Below are positions 12,490 to 22,910 of a DNA stretch of 64,000 nucleotides, piece by piece (position 1 is the first letter of the stretch; each line of letters begins with the position of its first letter). The translations under genes and the position numbers were made by a program. This DNA comes from Diphasiastrum complanatum (lineage: Eukaryota; Streptophyta; Lycopodiopsida; Lycopodiales; Lycopodiaceae). The DNA lies in NCBI GenBank assembly GCA_029204225.1, contig CM055100.1, positions 12,237,040 through 12,301,039 on the forward strand, read 5' to 3'. Below the pieces are notes generated by a model that made no database searches, was not told the DNA's origin, and saw only the letters and a list, made by a program, of their open reading frames with translations.

Positions 12490-13365
12490 TAATACACTTT
12501 GTCAGCCTATATTCAGAACAGATGTCCTACTAAAGGTCTCTCAGAAAAAAACATCATTCGAAGTTTGGACAGGCACCAAACCTGCTTTATCAAACTTACG
12601 AGTTTTTGGATGTACTGCCTATGCGCAAATTCTTCATGATCTCAGGAAGAAGCTCGACTTCTAGAGCATCAAATGTATTTTCATCAGCTACACTACTTCA
12701 GATCAAGCTTACAAGTTGTTCGATCCTATCGAGTCGAAGATATTCACTAGCCGGGATGTCATCTTCATCGAAGCTCAGTTTATCGATCTCAAGGGAAAAG
12801 GCAAAGCCCACGTAGCTGACTTGTCTGACTCGTCCGACATATCGAACTTCCCAGTTCTTCAGTCGACTATTCCTATCGAAGGTCCAAGCTCATCTACTCT
12901 CAACGAACAACATATCAATGGCGAATCCGAAGATGATGATGTTGCAGTTCAGCAACTACAACATGATAAAATGATCAACTTCCTCTATTCCCCAGAAGAT
13001 CATCAAGGACTAGCAGACCACCTATCAAGTATATTGAAGAGTCCGACGACTGTCAAAGAGGCACTCAGTCAGCCCGATTCCAATCTTTGGAAAGAAGCTA
13101 TGGATAAAGAGTATTCATCTCTTATCAAGAACCAGACATGGACGATTGTCAAATTACCTGCTAGCAGAAACGTAGTTGATTGCAAATGGAATTTCAAAGT
13201 CAAGTACAAAGCAGACGGAAGCATCGACAGAAGAAAAGCCCGACTTGTCGCCAGAGGATTTTCTCAGGTATACAACATCATTGCACTGAGACCTTCAGTC
13301 CAAAAGGATCGAACGTCATTTCTATCACTATTGTCTTGTTCGAAATTGATAGGCGTAGTCATGCA
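12490..13365 (+). pseudogene. Ty1/copia fragment: integrase end, linker, RT start
   Basis: The segment begins with a degenerate AYIQNRCPT..SFEVWTGTKPALSNLRVFGCTAYA, the end of integrase. A stop (TAG near 12661) follows KKLDF. The gag-pol linker is acidic and serine-rich. RT starts with NLWKEAMDKEYSSLIKNQTW and runs through CKWNFKVKYKADGSIDRRKARLVARGF, the conserved copia RT entry. After SQVYN the frame shifts and the piece ends near 13365 before the polymerase YVDD box. No LTRs flank it. It lies between the arms of the large inverted repeat. Confidence 0.9.
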
Positions 13366-15099
13366 TAGAGAAAGAGGAAGATAGTTTATTGCACTACGCA
13401 CGATAAGTTTTCTTTCTTGTTGTTCGAATTTTTTTTATTCGAAATCTATTCGACCTATATTTTACACACCTCTTTCCAACAAATGTTTTTCACCAATTGA
13501 TTCACACAATACATCACCCTTTCATAAAGTTCCTCATAGCAAACTAAAGATAGTACGCCCTCAATTTCTCTGCATAAACGAATGCTCATACATGGCTTTT
13601 ATCTCAACATAACTCTTAAAAGACACTTCACAAGGGATGATACAATCAAAAGTAACTCACAGAGCTCACCATACCACCATCCAAATTGTGCCCTCTTAAA
13701 AAGCTCTCACTCAAAGAAACTCCTTTGCAGAATAAAACAACTGATTACCCCTTCTTGACAGCAGCATAACAGGGTAAAAAACAATTCAGGCTCGTCTCAT
13801 TATCATAACAAGGTAATGAGACTGATTTTTTTTAGCATAACAAGATAAAGACTAATGAAAGTCATGTGTAGTAGCATATCAAGGCAATTAGACTTACTCT
13901 CACAAACAATCTGGCTCTCTTTGGCAGCAGCATAACAAGATAGTGAGGCTGCCCATTCTCTCTTTTTTTGTTGTTCTTCTGCTCAACGTTTCTCTCCTTT
14001 TTATAGAGGCTGATGAGGGGCAACCCTTCACTTTGACAACTTTTCATTTTTCAGTCCCTTCTCCTCTATTTCAACATGTGATTCATGCAGCCCCCATCAC
14101 GTCATTGAAAAGGTGCCTTTCATCATATTTACATTTTCACTTTTTTTTACCTTTTAACCACCTCTATAGTTTTGTTGACATGTGGCAAGTAAGTGATTTT
14201 GCCCATGGATTTCCTTGTGAGTATTAACATGTGAGCCAGTAGTGCCTTGACAGCTCAGAGGCTATTTCCCACGTGCCTATTGCTGAAAGGTTGTGAAGGG
14301 CTATCAAACTATAATTGCAGTATTAGCCACTCTGTGAAAAGTGGAGTTCCTGTGAATTTTCTCAACTTCTTACAAAAAAAATTTGGTTGCTAAAGTTGGG
14401 GGCTAGTAGGCCTTGGATTTGCCGGTCCCTTTCACTAAATATCATCATAATGCTGGATTCGTGTGCCGTAAATTCATTGTTCCCCATGCTTGCTGTGTCC
14501 AATTCCAATTCCCATATTTGAGTGCCCCATTTCCATTTTTGATCCCAATATTTTGAAAAACCGCTAAACACTGTTATGTCTATTTTTATGATTGTTTTTC
14601 CTTCTGGTAGCCCAAATGATCCGATTTCGGTCTTTCAAGTTGCCAATTCTTCTAATGTGACAAACTAGAGCAATCTTGGACCAAGACTGGCCATCCTTGA
14701 AAAACAAAGAGATTTTTCTATTAGTCAAAATATTTCTGAGTACATCGAAACTGTGCTCGGCATTGTCGACATTTTCACTATTGGGCCAATTTTTTCGACT
14801 AGCCACATTTAGGTGGGCTGGGACCCATTTCTACATTGATCAACATTTTTCGCCCGGTCTTACAAAATTAGGCCTATGTCAAATATTTTCAACGGTTCTC
14901 TAGACCGTTTATAAAGATATGTCGTCTATTAATAACTAACGTGTCTAGACACCTTAAGGGTGCATTGGGACACCTTTTTTGTCCAATATTCTGCCTCAAC
15001 TTAAGCAAGATTCACAGTATTTTGGTGCTCGTCAATTACTCTGCAACCGTTTTTTATCCCAAATTAGCCCAATTTTTTGTGTCACAAATTTGGCTAACA
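13366..15099. other. no recognisable gene; short repeats at 13765-13965
   Basis: Between 13765 and 13965 the motif GCATAACAAGRTAAtGAGACT recurs at least five times in degenerate form. The rest has only short open frames in both strands (for example 13943-14227 plus, 14564-14806 minus) with no recognisable product. Confidence 0.45.
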
Positions 15100-16510
15100 A
15101 AGCTTGAAAAAAATTGAGCAAAATTAAACTAAATCTTACTCTAATGGAGTTTTATAATTTTCCACAAATGCTTCATATTCTTGGATAACACTACTAAGCA
15201 TTGCCTAGTACGACATCTAGTTCAATAAATAGTCAGATAGTAAGTTTCTTCAAGAAATTTTTCTCCAGCCTATCTGATATCTCCGGGAATGAGCTTATAT
15301 TACAAATTGAAGATTTTTGTGCTTAACACTTGCAAACCTGTTGGAATTTTATTAGTAATTATGATTTGGAAAACTCCTGAACAATCACTTTCACTTGAAT
15401 AGTTTTTGTTTCTCTTTTGCATAAACTTGCATAATTATACTATGTTTCTAATAGTCTACATATATACTCTAAGTCTCTAACAGTCCGCAGAATAACACAA
15501 ATTTGCACAATCAAGATCTGACAAAGATTCAAACGATATGAAATTCAAATCAGTTTGAACAAAATTCAAACGATTGTAGAGATTTTTATATCTAGTTCAA
15601 TAAATAGTCAGAGAATAAGTCTCGTCAAGAAACTTTTCTCCAGCCTATCTGATATCTTTGGGAATGATCTTATATTACAAATTGAAGATTTTTGTGCTTC
15701 AACACTTGCAAACTTGTTGGAATTTCATTAGTAATTATTTGGAAAACTCCTGAACAACTTTCACTTGTATAGTTTCTATTTCTCTTTTGCATAAATCTGC
15801 ATAATTATACTATGTTTCTAGTTGTATACATAAATACTCTAAGTTTCTAATAGTCTAACACAAATTTGCACAGTCAAGATCTGACAAAGATTCAAACATT
15901 ATGAAATTCAAATCAATTTGAACAAAATTCAAACGATTGTAGAGATTTTTAAGTTTTGTCAAATGACATTTGAGCAATTGTTGAATTGTGTTTGAGTACA
16001 TTCGAATCTTGGCTGAACATATTTGGGCATTATGAAATTTGAGCTTATTTTGAGTAAAATTTGAAAGTGGCTTCTAATGGAAAATGACCAAAAAATTTCA
16101 TATATTTAGTGGATCTTGTAGCAAGGAAAATAGGTGATTGTGGGCCATCATCTAATCATAGTTTAGTAGTAATCTATTTGGTAAATACAATTTAGAATAT
16201 GAATGAAAATGATATATAGTTGCAGACATCAAACATAATACAAAGGGTTTCAAAAGCAAGAACAAAGTTAGTTGAATTTTTGTGATAGTGCACTAGTCTT
16301 CAAGTGACTAGTTATTGTAGTGCACTTAGTACTGAGTGATTATCAAAGCAACATTTTATGTGCATTTCATCAATAGTCAAATCTCTATTTAATAGTTTCA
16401 ACATCAATATGATTATTTTTGTTTGTATGTGCTTCTGTTTGAATGCATGTTGATATGGTTTTATTGCTCAGTGTCTTGATTTGTTTTGAATAACATAGTT
16501 TATCAGTTCC
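15100..16510 (+). repeat. right arm of the large inverted repeat
   Basis: This is the inverted counterpart of 3180-4218, collinear from the AAGCTT edge to the TATCAGTTCC edge. It is about 375 bp longer, and the difference is explained by one internal tandem duplication (15216-15590 repeated at 15591-15950). It could be a solo LTR or LTR-like copy of the element A family. On this strand copia RNase H follows it directly, which is the wrong order for a 3' LTR. Confidence 0.8.
15216..15950 (+). repeat. 375-bp tandem duplication within the right arm
   Basis: Unit one starts TCTAGTTCAATAAATAGTCAG at 15216 and unit two starts with the same bases at 15591. Both run through TTGGAATTT..ATTAGTAATTAT to CGATTGTAGAGATTTTTA. 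They differ by scattered substitutions and small indels. The left arm of the inverted repeat carries only one unit, so the duplication arose after the arms separated or was lost from the left. Confidence 0.85.
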
Positions 16511-16669
16511 AATCATGGGAACTCCTAATAGAGTCATAAAGATGGACTTAGGAGAAAATTAGGACACACTTGTAAGCAAATGAGACACATTTGGTAAGAC
16601 AATAATAGGAGGAGAATATTATAATATTTGTTGTGATTACTCAAATCTGGCAAAACCAAACATTCTATC

Positions 16670-16900
16670 AACATATAGAGATGTAGACTGGACAAGAGAC
16701 ATTGATAGCAAGAAGTCGACTTCAGGATCTATTTTCATGTTTAATAATGGACCATTATCTTGGAACAACAACAAATAGTCTACAATTTCCCGTTATTTAC
16801 AAAAGTAGAGTATGTGACAATAAGCCATGCAGCCAAAGTAGTCATATGGCTAAGACATCTTAATTTGATTTGATTAGAATTTGAAGTGAACTCATCATAC
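16670..16900 (+). pseudogene. Ty1/copia RNase H fragment
   Basis: The plus strand reads DVDWTRDIDSKKSTSGSIFM then NNGPLSWNNNK, the conserved copia RNase H block around the first catalytic aspartate. Degenerate sequence matching the SSTEAEY-type region and a VIWLRHL ending follows. Stops and frameshifts are frequent. No adjoining RT or LTR is visible. Confidence 0.8.
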
Positions 16901-17189
16901 TTCCATTCAATCTTAGTGAGAGGGTGAGAGACCGTAAAAGTGTGTGACTCGTCAATGCCATTTCAAAATAAAGAGTGAAGAAAAAAAAAAGTCTTCCCAT
17001 TCTTGTTACACAAAAAACAAAAAAGATATATCACCTTAAAGCCATTTGTGAAAAGAGACTTTGCAAGGGCAGCGATTTGAGATTGTAATGCTTCATACTC
17101 CAATGCATGTAGCTATTGTCCACTAATCCAAGCTCTCCACAAAGGGAGGCCTATGGTATACTTATATAGCCTAATTGGAAATACATACA

Positions 17190-17221
17190 TACAAACACAA
17201 ACACACACACACACACACACA
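17190..17221. repeat. (AC)n microsatellite
   Basis: A CA-rich run, perfect from about 17200, with no coding context. Confidence 0.9.
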
Positions 17222-17224
17222 TCT

Positions 17225-18111
17225 AATTAAGGGGATTTACTTGCTTGTTTCGGTCACTATGATCACAATGAACGAATTATCTTGAGTTCTTTTGATCAGA
17301 CTTGATACAACAGTCTGAATGTTAACAATGAAAAATTTTGTTCTAATCCCCTCAATATGGTTGTTGCTACTAACGGGTATGAAGAGTTGAAGTGCCATGA
17401 ATTGATCATGAATTTACTACGCTTAACTTTCATTAACGAGGTATCCTTTGAAGTGTACTGCTTTCCTTTGAAGTCTATTGTTACATACCTATGTAACTAG
17501 TAGTACTTCACATCCCTATTGGTCCATTTAGTGTTGGAGGCTAAATGGCAAGTTACCCTTGGATAAGGGTTACCCTTAGCATTAAGTGTATGTGTCTTTG
17601 GATAAGGGCAAGCAAGTGACTATACCTTGGTCGGATGGACTCACGTGGTCTATGCCTTGGATGGAGGTATGGAGCCTAGAGAGGTATTATAAAGTCATTG
17701 GATGACTATTTTTCTAAACCTTGGGTGGCCTTGAACCATATCACTTTAATGGTCTAGGACCAAAGTATACATGCACAACTTGGGACCTAGTAGGAGGGCA
17801 CACTTCCAATGGGTCTAATGAGTTCCCAACTCCCACAAGAAAGGCATTGAAAGAGTCATAGGTTATGGAAGGAGTCTCTTGACTTTCCATAAGCCTCTGG
17901 AGGTTCTTGGAGGTTCTTTAACTCCCCTAGGCTTCTCTCACGGCCCATGGAACTCCACAGTGCACTGGAGGGGTCCATGGGCCATCTATATGGGGGTAGT
18001 AGGGCGCCTATTGGGAGGGGAGAGATCTCTCTTGCTTGCTTTGCTTATGCTCTATGTTGCTACTAGTGTGTAGAGTACTTTCTTGCGTGTAGTATGCTTA
18101 GGGTTTGGATC
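17225..18111. other. no recognisable gene; LTR-like stretch from 17532
   Basis: From 17532 (TGTTGGAGGCTAAATGG) to about 18100 the sequence is more GC-rich than its surroundings, with short repeats (GGTTCTTGGAGGTTCTT) and a palindromic GGCCCATGG motif. It resembles an LTR in its start, but I find no matching CA end, target duplication or second copy. The open frame 17879-18073 shows no recognisable product. Confidence 0.3.
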
Positions 18112-18932
18112 TGTTGGAAATTAAGCCCACAGTTGTCTCCTTGGTGAATGACTAATTTCTATTTCATGATTCTTCCTACATGTTTATTGATCATTGATCT
18201 AGGGTCAGGTGAAACCAACTTTGGTTCTACGTCTGCTCATCTGATACTTGTAGGAATCACAAACTTAGACAGCCAATTTATTTGAAGAATGTCTACAACG
18301 TGCTTTCGGCTGATCTCCAACAAAGAGTAACCAATCCTATCATAATTTCAAGTTCATATGTTAAGCACAATAACTTGAAGTCATTGAAGACTTGGCCATC
18401 ACCAATTACGCCGTCAATTTTGGTTGTAATTGCTATTTGTATTATGCTTCAATGTAATATAGCAGCAGCACGTTTTTATCTGTGTACAATGTAGATGAAT
18501 GCTTGTTATAACTGAATGCACTTTCGTCGTTGTTTGATCGCGCTTGTTTACTCACTCTTATCAGAACATGGACGTCCATGACTCCTCAGTTTCTGATCAG
18601 ACGATGGTTGTCTTTGACGCTTGAGGAACTCACGATATCATATTGCTCTTCCATTCATTTCAGAACTATACTTCACATTGTATCTGGTTTCAGTAGTACC
18701 ACACACAAACCATCTCTAATCTCTTCGGTGGGCTGTACTCTTGTTTTAGAGTATGGACTAATTTTTAAGATCCTGTGGGGCAATTAGAATGCATAAAGCT
18801 ATGATTATTTTTAGCATACCCTGTCTAATAGACTGTTTTTGTACCTAGCAGCCGATTGGAATGGGAGAGCTGTTCCGCAATATTCTTGCTCTCTTCTCCA
18901 TTGTCGTTCTTCCTATCTCCCTTGCCCCATCA
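18112..18932 (+). repeat. 5' LTR of the deletion derivative
   Basis: It starts TGTTGGAAATTAAGCCC and ends CCCATCA, three bases before TGGTATCAGAGCC. Its 18398-18760 section is repeated at 19597-19958. At 821 bp the length is ordinary for a copia LTR. Confidence 0.85.
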
Positions 18933-18935
18933 GAT

Positions 18936-18948
18936 TGGTATCAGAGCC
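18936..18948 (+). other. copia primer-binding site (tRNA-iMet)
   Basis: TGGTATCAGAGCC is complementary to the 3' end of plant initiator tRNA-Met, the standard copia minus-strand primer. Confidence 0.9.
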
Positions 18949-19179
18949 ATAATTCAAATGAACCGAAAGATTAAGTTTGTTCTATTTGTATACTATTATC
19001 ATGTCTCATATAGGTAGCTCTTCATCTTCGTCATGACCTTGCTTTCTTTTCTTCCAAAGTTGTAAAGGACCTACAGCTACAACTATAGAAGCTGAGCAGC
19101 TGACAGTACCTGTCATCAGACCAAACCAAGCTAGCTCGAACAGATCTGGAAAAATTCAAGAAGAAGCATCATCGCATTT

Positions 19180-19360
19180 TGGTCAACCCAATGTCCGCAG
19201 ATCCTCACATACACGGGCAGTTCCTAAGAGGTATGCACCCCAATCATTCTGGACTTCATCAAAAGAACCAGAGAGCCTAGGCGAAGAAATAAACTCCAAG
19301 GATGTTGTGAAGTGGGAAGAAGCTATGGAAAGCGAGTATAACTCACTTTTGAAATCCGTA
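19180..19360 (+). pseudogene. copia linker and RT entry remnant
   Basis: The plus strand reads RRSSHTRAVPKRYAPQ followed by SKDVVKWEEAMESEYNSLLK. The W-E-E-A-M..EYNSLLK block is the conserved entry to copia reverse transcriptase. The reading then leaves the family consensus, and the 3' LTR follows about 240 bp later, so the rest of RT was deleted. Confidence 0.8.
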
Positions 19361-19596
19361 AGGTCGTCTAAAATAAACGAGGAAGGTTCCAGTGACGTCC
19401 TCGTCCACGTCAACGATAATGATTCATTGACCGTATATACTATGTACACACAAAAGCCATATACTTCCAAGTACAACAGCTTTCCTAATTAGGTGACAAG
19501 CATTCAATGTAATTAATACACGGATGAAAGCTATAAATAGATCATCCAAGCACAGATTATTGGTTGTTCCGTCCATGAGACGCATTATTTGAGCCT

Positions 19597-19958
19597 CCCA
19601 ATTACGCCATCAATTTTGGTTGTAATTGTCATTTGTATTGTGCTTCAGTGTAATATAGCAGCAGCATGTTTTTATCTGTGTACAGCGTAGATGAATGCTT
19701 GTTGTGATTGAATGCACTTTCATTGTTGTTTGATCACGCTTGTTTACTCACTCTGATCAGAACACAGACGTCCAAGGCTCTCAATTTTTTATTAGACGAT
19801 GGTTGTCTTTGACGCCTGAGAAACTCATGATATCATATTGCTCTTCCATTTATTTCAGAACTATATTTCACATTGTATCTGGTTTCAGTAGTACCACACA
19901 CAAACCATCTCTAATCTCTTCGGTGGACTGTACTCTTGTTTTAGAGTATGAACTAATT
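19597..19958 (+). repeat. truncated 3' LTR of the deletion derivative
   Basis: It is collinear with 18398-18760 of the 5' LTR (AATTACGCC.TCAATTTTGG start, TAGAGTATG.ACTAATTT end), at roughly 90-95% identity by eye. It lacks both ends of the LTR. Confidence 0.85.
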
Positions 19959-19959
19959 T

Positions 19960-21100
19960 AAAAGGATTATTCCACATAGCTCGATAGTGCTTCTATCGAA
20001 TGCAACCATTTCTCTATCAAGCATCATTTTCTTCTTTCAACACTTTGGAGACTAGGATCGATCACACATTTGAAATGCAACATTCTCATATTCATTAATA
20101 AAGTGGGTTTTTTCTCAAACTGACTCTAATTACTTTATGGGTTTGAGTGTTTAGTAGAAGTGCGAGTTGTATGCCAACTTCAAATCTTTTTGATCTGGAG
20201 CTGAGCTAAGGATCTTGTTTCGAGGCTTGGTATGTCGTCGAGACTATTTAGTCTGGGACGTCCATATTATGTTGTCGAGATCATTCAGTCCATAAACTGG
20301 TTGTTGTCATATTTGTTGCGGCTTATGGTTCTAAGTGTTCCTTGTGTGAATGTAGACTGGGTGGGAATGAGCTCTAACTTGTTGGCTAAGTTGGATGGCT
20401 TGCTTGGGTGGAAGTTATGTATTTATGGCTATCCAGTTTGGCGTGGCACCATGTTGGCTCCCAACAATCGTGACGAAGCTTTGAGTTAGTTAAGTTTGAT
20501 GTAAGTCACAGGACTTGCTTGAGATGAATGTTACTTGCATGACTTTTTATTTCAAAATATAAAATAGCTAAATTATCACACATTAGGCGATTTATTTCTT
20601 GTTGAAATTTATAAATATAGCAAAGTTAGATAAATAAATTCAATATATTGACTATACCATTTGTATAATAATAAGATTAAGGTGAATTATTATAAAATTT
20701 AATATTTTTATATCAGAGTTGCATGATAAATGTTTAAATTTTGACTATATAACACATGCACATCTTGAGGAACCACGCACAGTTCTCATTGTTTAAATAT
20801 AAAGTCGGATTGCAGGTTAGTTTTAGAAACTCATTATATTGTCTATCTTGCTTATTCCTTTTGGAAAACCACATTAAGCTCCAAAAATTTCTCTTGTTTT
20901 CTCTTTTACTCGTGTTTTTTTAAAGCCTCCATCAAAAGATTAAAGGAGAAACCTTACATTAACGTTATTGTCATCGAATGACCCAAGAGCCCCCCTTCTT
21001 TGTCTTCCCATATTTTGACTCTGGCATTCATTCGAAATGTGCAATAGTCGGTCTCAAATTTGTTTAGTCATAGATGATTGCAATGGTGTCCCCCATAAAC
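19960..21100. other. no recognisable gene (about 1.1 kb)
   Basis: The sequence is very AT-rich around 20520-20760. The open frame 20232-20489 has no recognisable domain. A homopolymer of C follows at the right edge. Confidence 0.5.
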
Positions 21101-21102
21101 TT

Positions 21103-21122
21103 CCCCCCCCCCCCCCCCCCCC
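21103..21122. repeat. (C)20 homopolymer
   Basis: Twenty consecutive cytosines, followed by CCTCCCTCCG. On the minus strand this would be a G-run able to form quadruplex-like structure. Confidence 0.97.
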
Positions 21123-21159
21123 TCCCTCCGCCTTGTTGAGCCTTGAAGTTTGACCCCAG

Positions 21160-21480
21160 CCTAGTGTTTTGGCGCCACGTGGCCCGGTTTTCGCGAGGGC
21201 GGTGCCCACCAAAATGGATGTTCGCGGGTGGGTGCTAGGGTGCAGTCCCGAGCACCTGGCAATGGCGTCGGGCAGCCCAGGAGCGACATCGGGCAGGCGA
21301 CAAGTGGCCCCGGGCAGGGCGCAGGTGGCGCCGGGCACCTCCACGCCCGGGCACGCACACATGACAAGAATGTAAGTTTGCCTATATATTTTTTCTTAGT
21401 AATCCCATCAACGTTTTTATGGGATAAGTTTTGGTTGCCCGGACACATGACGCCCGGGCATCCAAATTTTAAAAAAGAAA
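21160..21480. other. GC-rich island with CGGGCA repeats
   Basis: A stretch far richer in G and C than the surrounding DNA, with recurring CGGGCA/CCCGGGCA motifs and CCCGGG palindromes; one of these recurs at 21451-21460. Overlapping open frames exist on both strands but are low-complexity Pro/Gly/Ala sequence and do not look coding. It lies about 1.6 kb upstream of the HDR1-like start and could be a mobile-element end or a CpG-rich promoter region. Confidence 0.45.
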
Positions 21481-21799
21481 AAAAGAAACGTGTGGTTGTG
21501 GTGAAGCTGGGCCAAAATGGGTTCAGCCTTCCCCCCCCATGCTAAACCTTCATGCTAGGAAGCATGACAAGGCGTAGTGGCCTGCTCTCCATCTCCGGGT
21601 GCATGCATGGCCTTCATTCAAACTTCTATTTCCCAACATTACCATGGGGGCCCTCCCGGGTGCTGCATCCAGGATGTAGACTGCCCTGTTCACATGTGGC
21701 ACTCTGTAGTATGCATGCAGACTTTCTCTACCTTTCGTATGTGCATGAGATGAGATGATGATGGCGATGGCCACCCACCATTATGTTCGCCCTTTTCAG

Positions 21800-22030
21800 A
21801 GAAAGGTTGGGCCCGTCGTATGGCGAAAAGTTCTGGCTTTCACGTAAAGCCTGACTTTCGGCGATATCTCCGATACAGTGCCCTTCAATTGACATTGTCT
21901 CCTCCTTTCAGCCTTTCTTTGAAGGAAAGCCTCCGCGGCCAACGAGGAAGGAGGAGCGCAACGCGTCGCCAAGCTCGCTACCAGCGAGCACGAACAACTG
22001 CAGATCCGTGACCTCGCTGCCAACGTTTTT
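21800..22030 (+). promoter_or_regulatory. probable 5' UTR/promoter-proximal region of the HDR1-like gene
   Basis: A GC-richer block (CCTCCGCGGCCAACGAGGAAGG, read here in pieces, and CGCAACGCGTCGCC) lies about 0.9 kb before the first coding exon. Non-coding tandem repeats separate them, which suits a 5' leader exon and a leader intron. No TATA box or splice site is certain. Confidence 0.3.
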
Positions 22031-22101
22031 CCTACGATTTGATGCAAAAGGGTGTAGATCCATGACAGGTTTGATAATTTGTTTCTCACGGTGAATTTTT
22101 G

Positions 22102-22535
22102 GAGCAAACGGAGCTAATATTATGTTGGACTTTGATTCTGATGTCGTTGAAGACTTTGATTCTGATGTCGTTGAAGACTGTTTAAAATTCGGATAATATA
22201 TGTCTCGTGTTTTTTGTTTTCTTACGCTATATTTTAGAGTAAACAGAGTCAGTATTATGTTGGACTTTGATTAGGATGTCGTTGAAATGTGTTTCTAATT
22301 CTGATAAGAGATGTCTGCTGTATTTTGTTTTCTTACATTAATTTTTAGAGTAAACAGAGTTAATATTATGGTGAACTGTGATTCTAAGATCTTTGAACTG
22401 TTTTAAGTTTTGGTAGTAGATGTCTGGGATGTTTTTTTCTTCTTACTTTACATTTTAAAGTAAATACAGTTGATTCTGATGTCTTGGAAGTGTTTTTTTG
22501 GTTCTAAGTTCTGATAATAGATGTCTGGGATGTTC
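22102..22535. repeat. degenerate ~110-bp tandem repeat, about four copies
   Basis: Each unit has GAGTAAACAGAGTTAATATT, then TGATTCTGATGTCGTTGAA, then TTCTGATAATAGATGTCTGG and a T-rich GTTTTCTTAC stretch. The first unit carries an extra internal duplication of GACTTTGATTCTGATGTCGT. It lies immediately upstream of the HDR1-like coding region, probably in a leader intron. Confidence 0.8.
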
Positions 22536-22910
22536 GATTTAGTTGATGCAGTGTGCACTTGTTGCTTTTATCAGATTTGTTGCCACTGTCAAGTCTTTCT
22601 GAGCAAGAGATCGGTTTACTGTACAGCAGTTGCAAAATTGTCTGAGAAAATTTAAATTTCTGCAAAATTACTGAGCGAATATTGTTAATTACGCTCTGGA
22701 ATGATCCTTTTTGGTGGCATTTTGGGTGAGTTTGACTTGAAGTTTGTAAAACTTATGTGGTGTGATCTTTTGGAGACGGAGCACTTAGTCCTTGTGCATG
22801 AGCTGTGTGATTATTGACGAGGTGCACTGGATGTGGAACTCAGGGGTGAGCTTTGCACCTAATAATTAGGTGAATTGTACATAACTTTTCTCGGTGAAGC
22901 CCAGATCGAG

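Larger units (their letters stand above)
18112..19958 (+). mobile_element. Ty1/copia deletion derivative with both LTRs
   Basis: It comprises a 5' LTR (18112-18932), a primer-binding site (18936-18948), a remnant of the gag-pol linker and RT entry, and a truncated 3' LTR (19597-19958). Almost the whole coding region, including gag, protease, integrase and nearly all RT and RNase H, is missing. The result is a non-autonomous derivative of under 2 kb. Confidence 0.85.

Noticed and set aside
13765-13965. Regularly recurring GCATAACAAGRTAA motif as a possible CRISPR-like array
   Set aside because: Spacing and sequence are irregular and units degenerate; the context is plant nuclear DNA with introns and retrotransposons.
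14564-14806. 80-codon minus-strand frame with a charged product
   Set aside because: No homology recognised, and the opposite strand also has an overlapping open frame of similar length.
17532-18105. Possible further solo LTR starting TGTTGGAGG
   Set aside because: No CA-type end, no target duplication and no second copy in the window, so only noted as LTR-like.
21054-21545. Overlapping frames on both strands in the GC-rich island
   Set aside because: Pro/Gly/Ala/Arg-rich translations follow from CGGGCA repeats; all frames are open because of composition.
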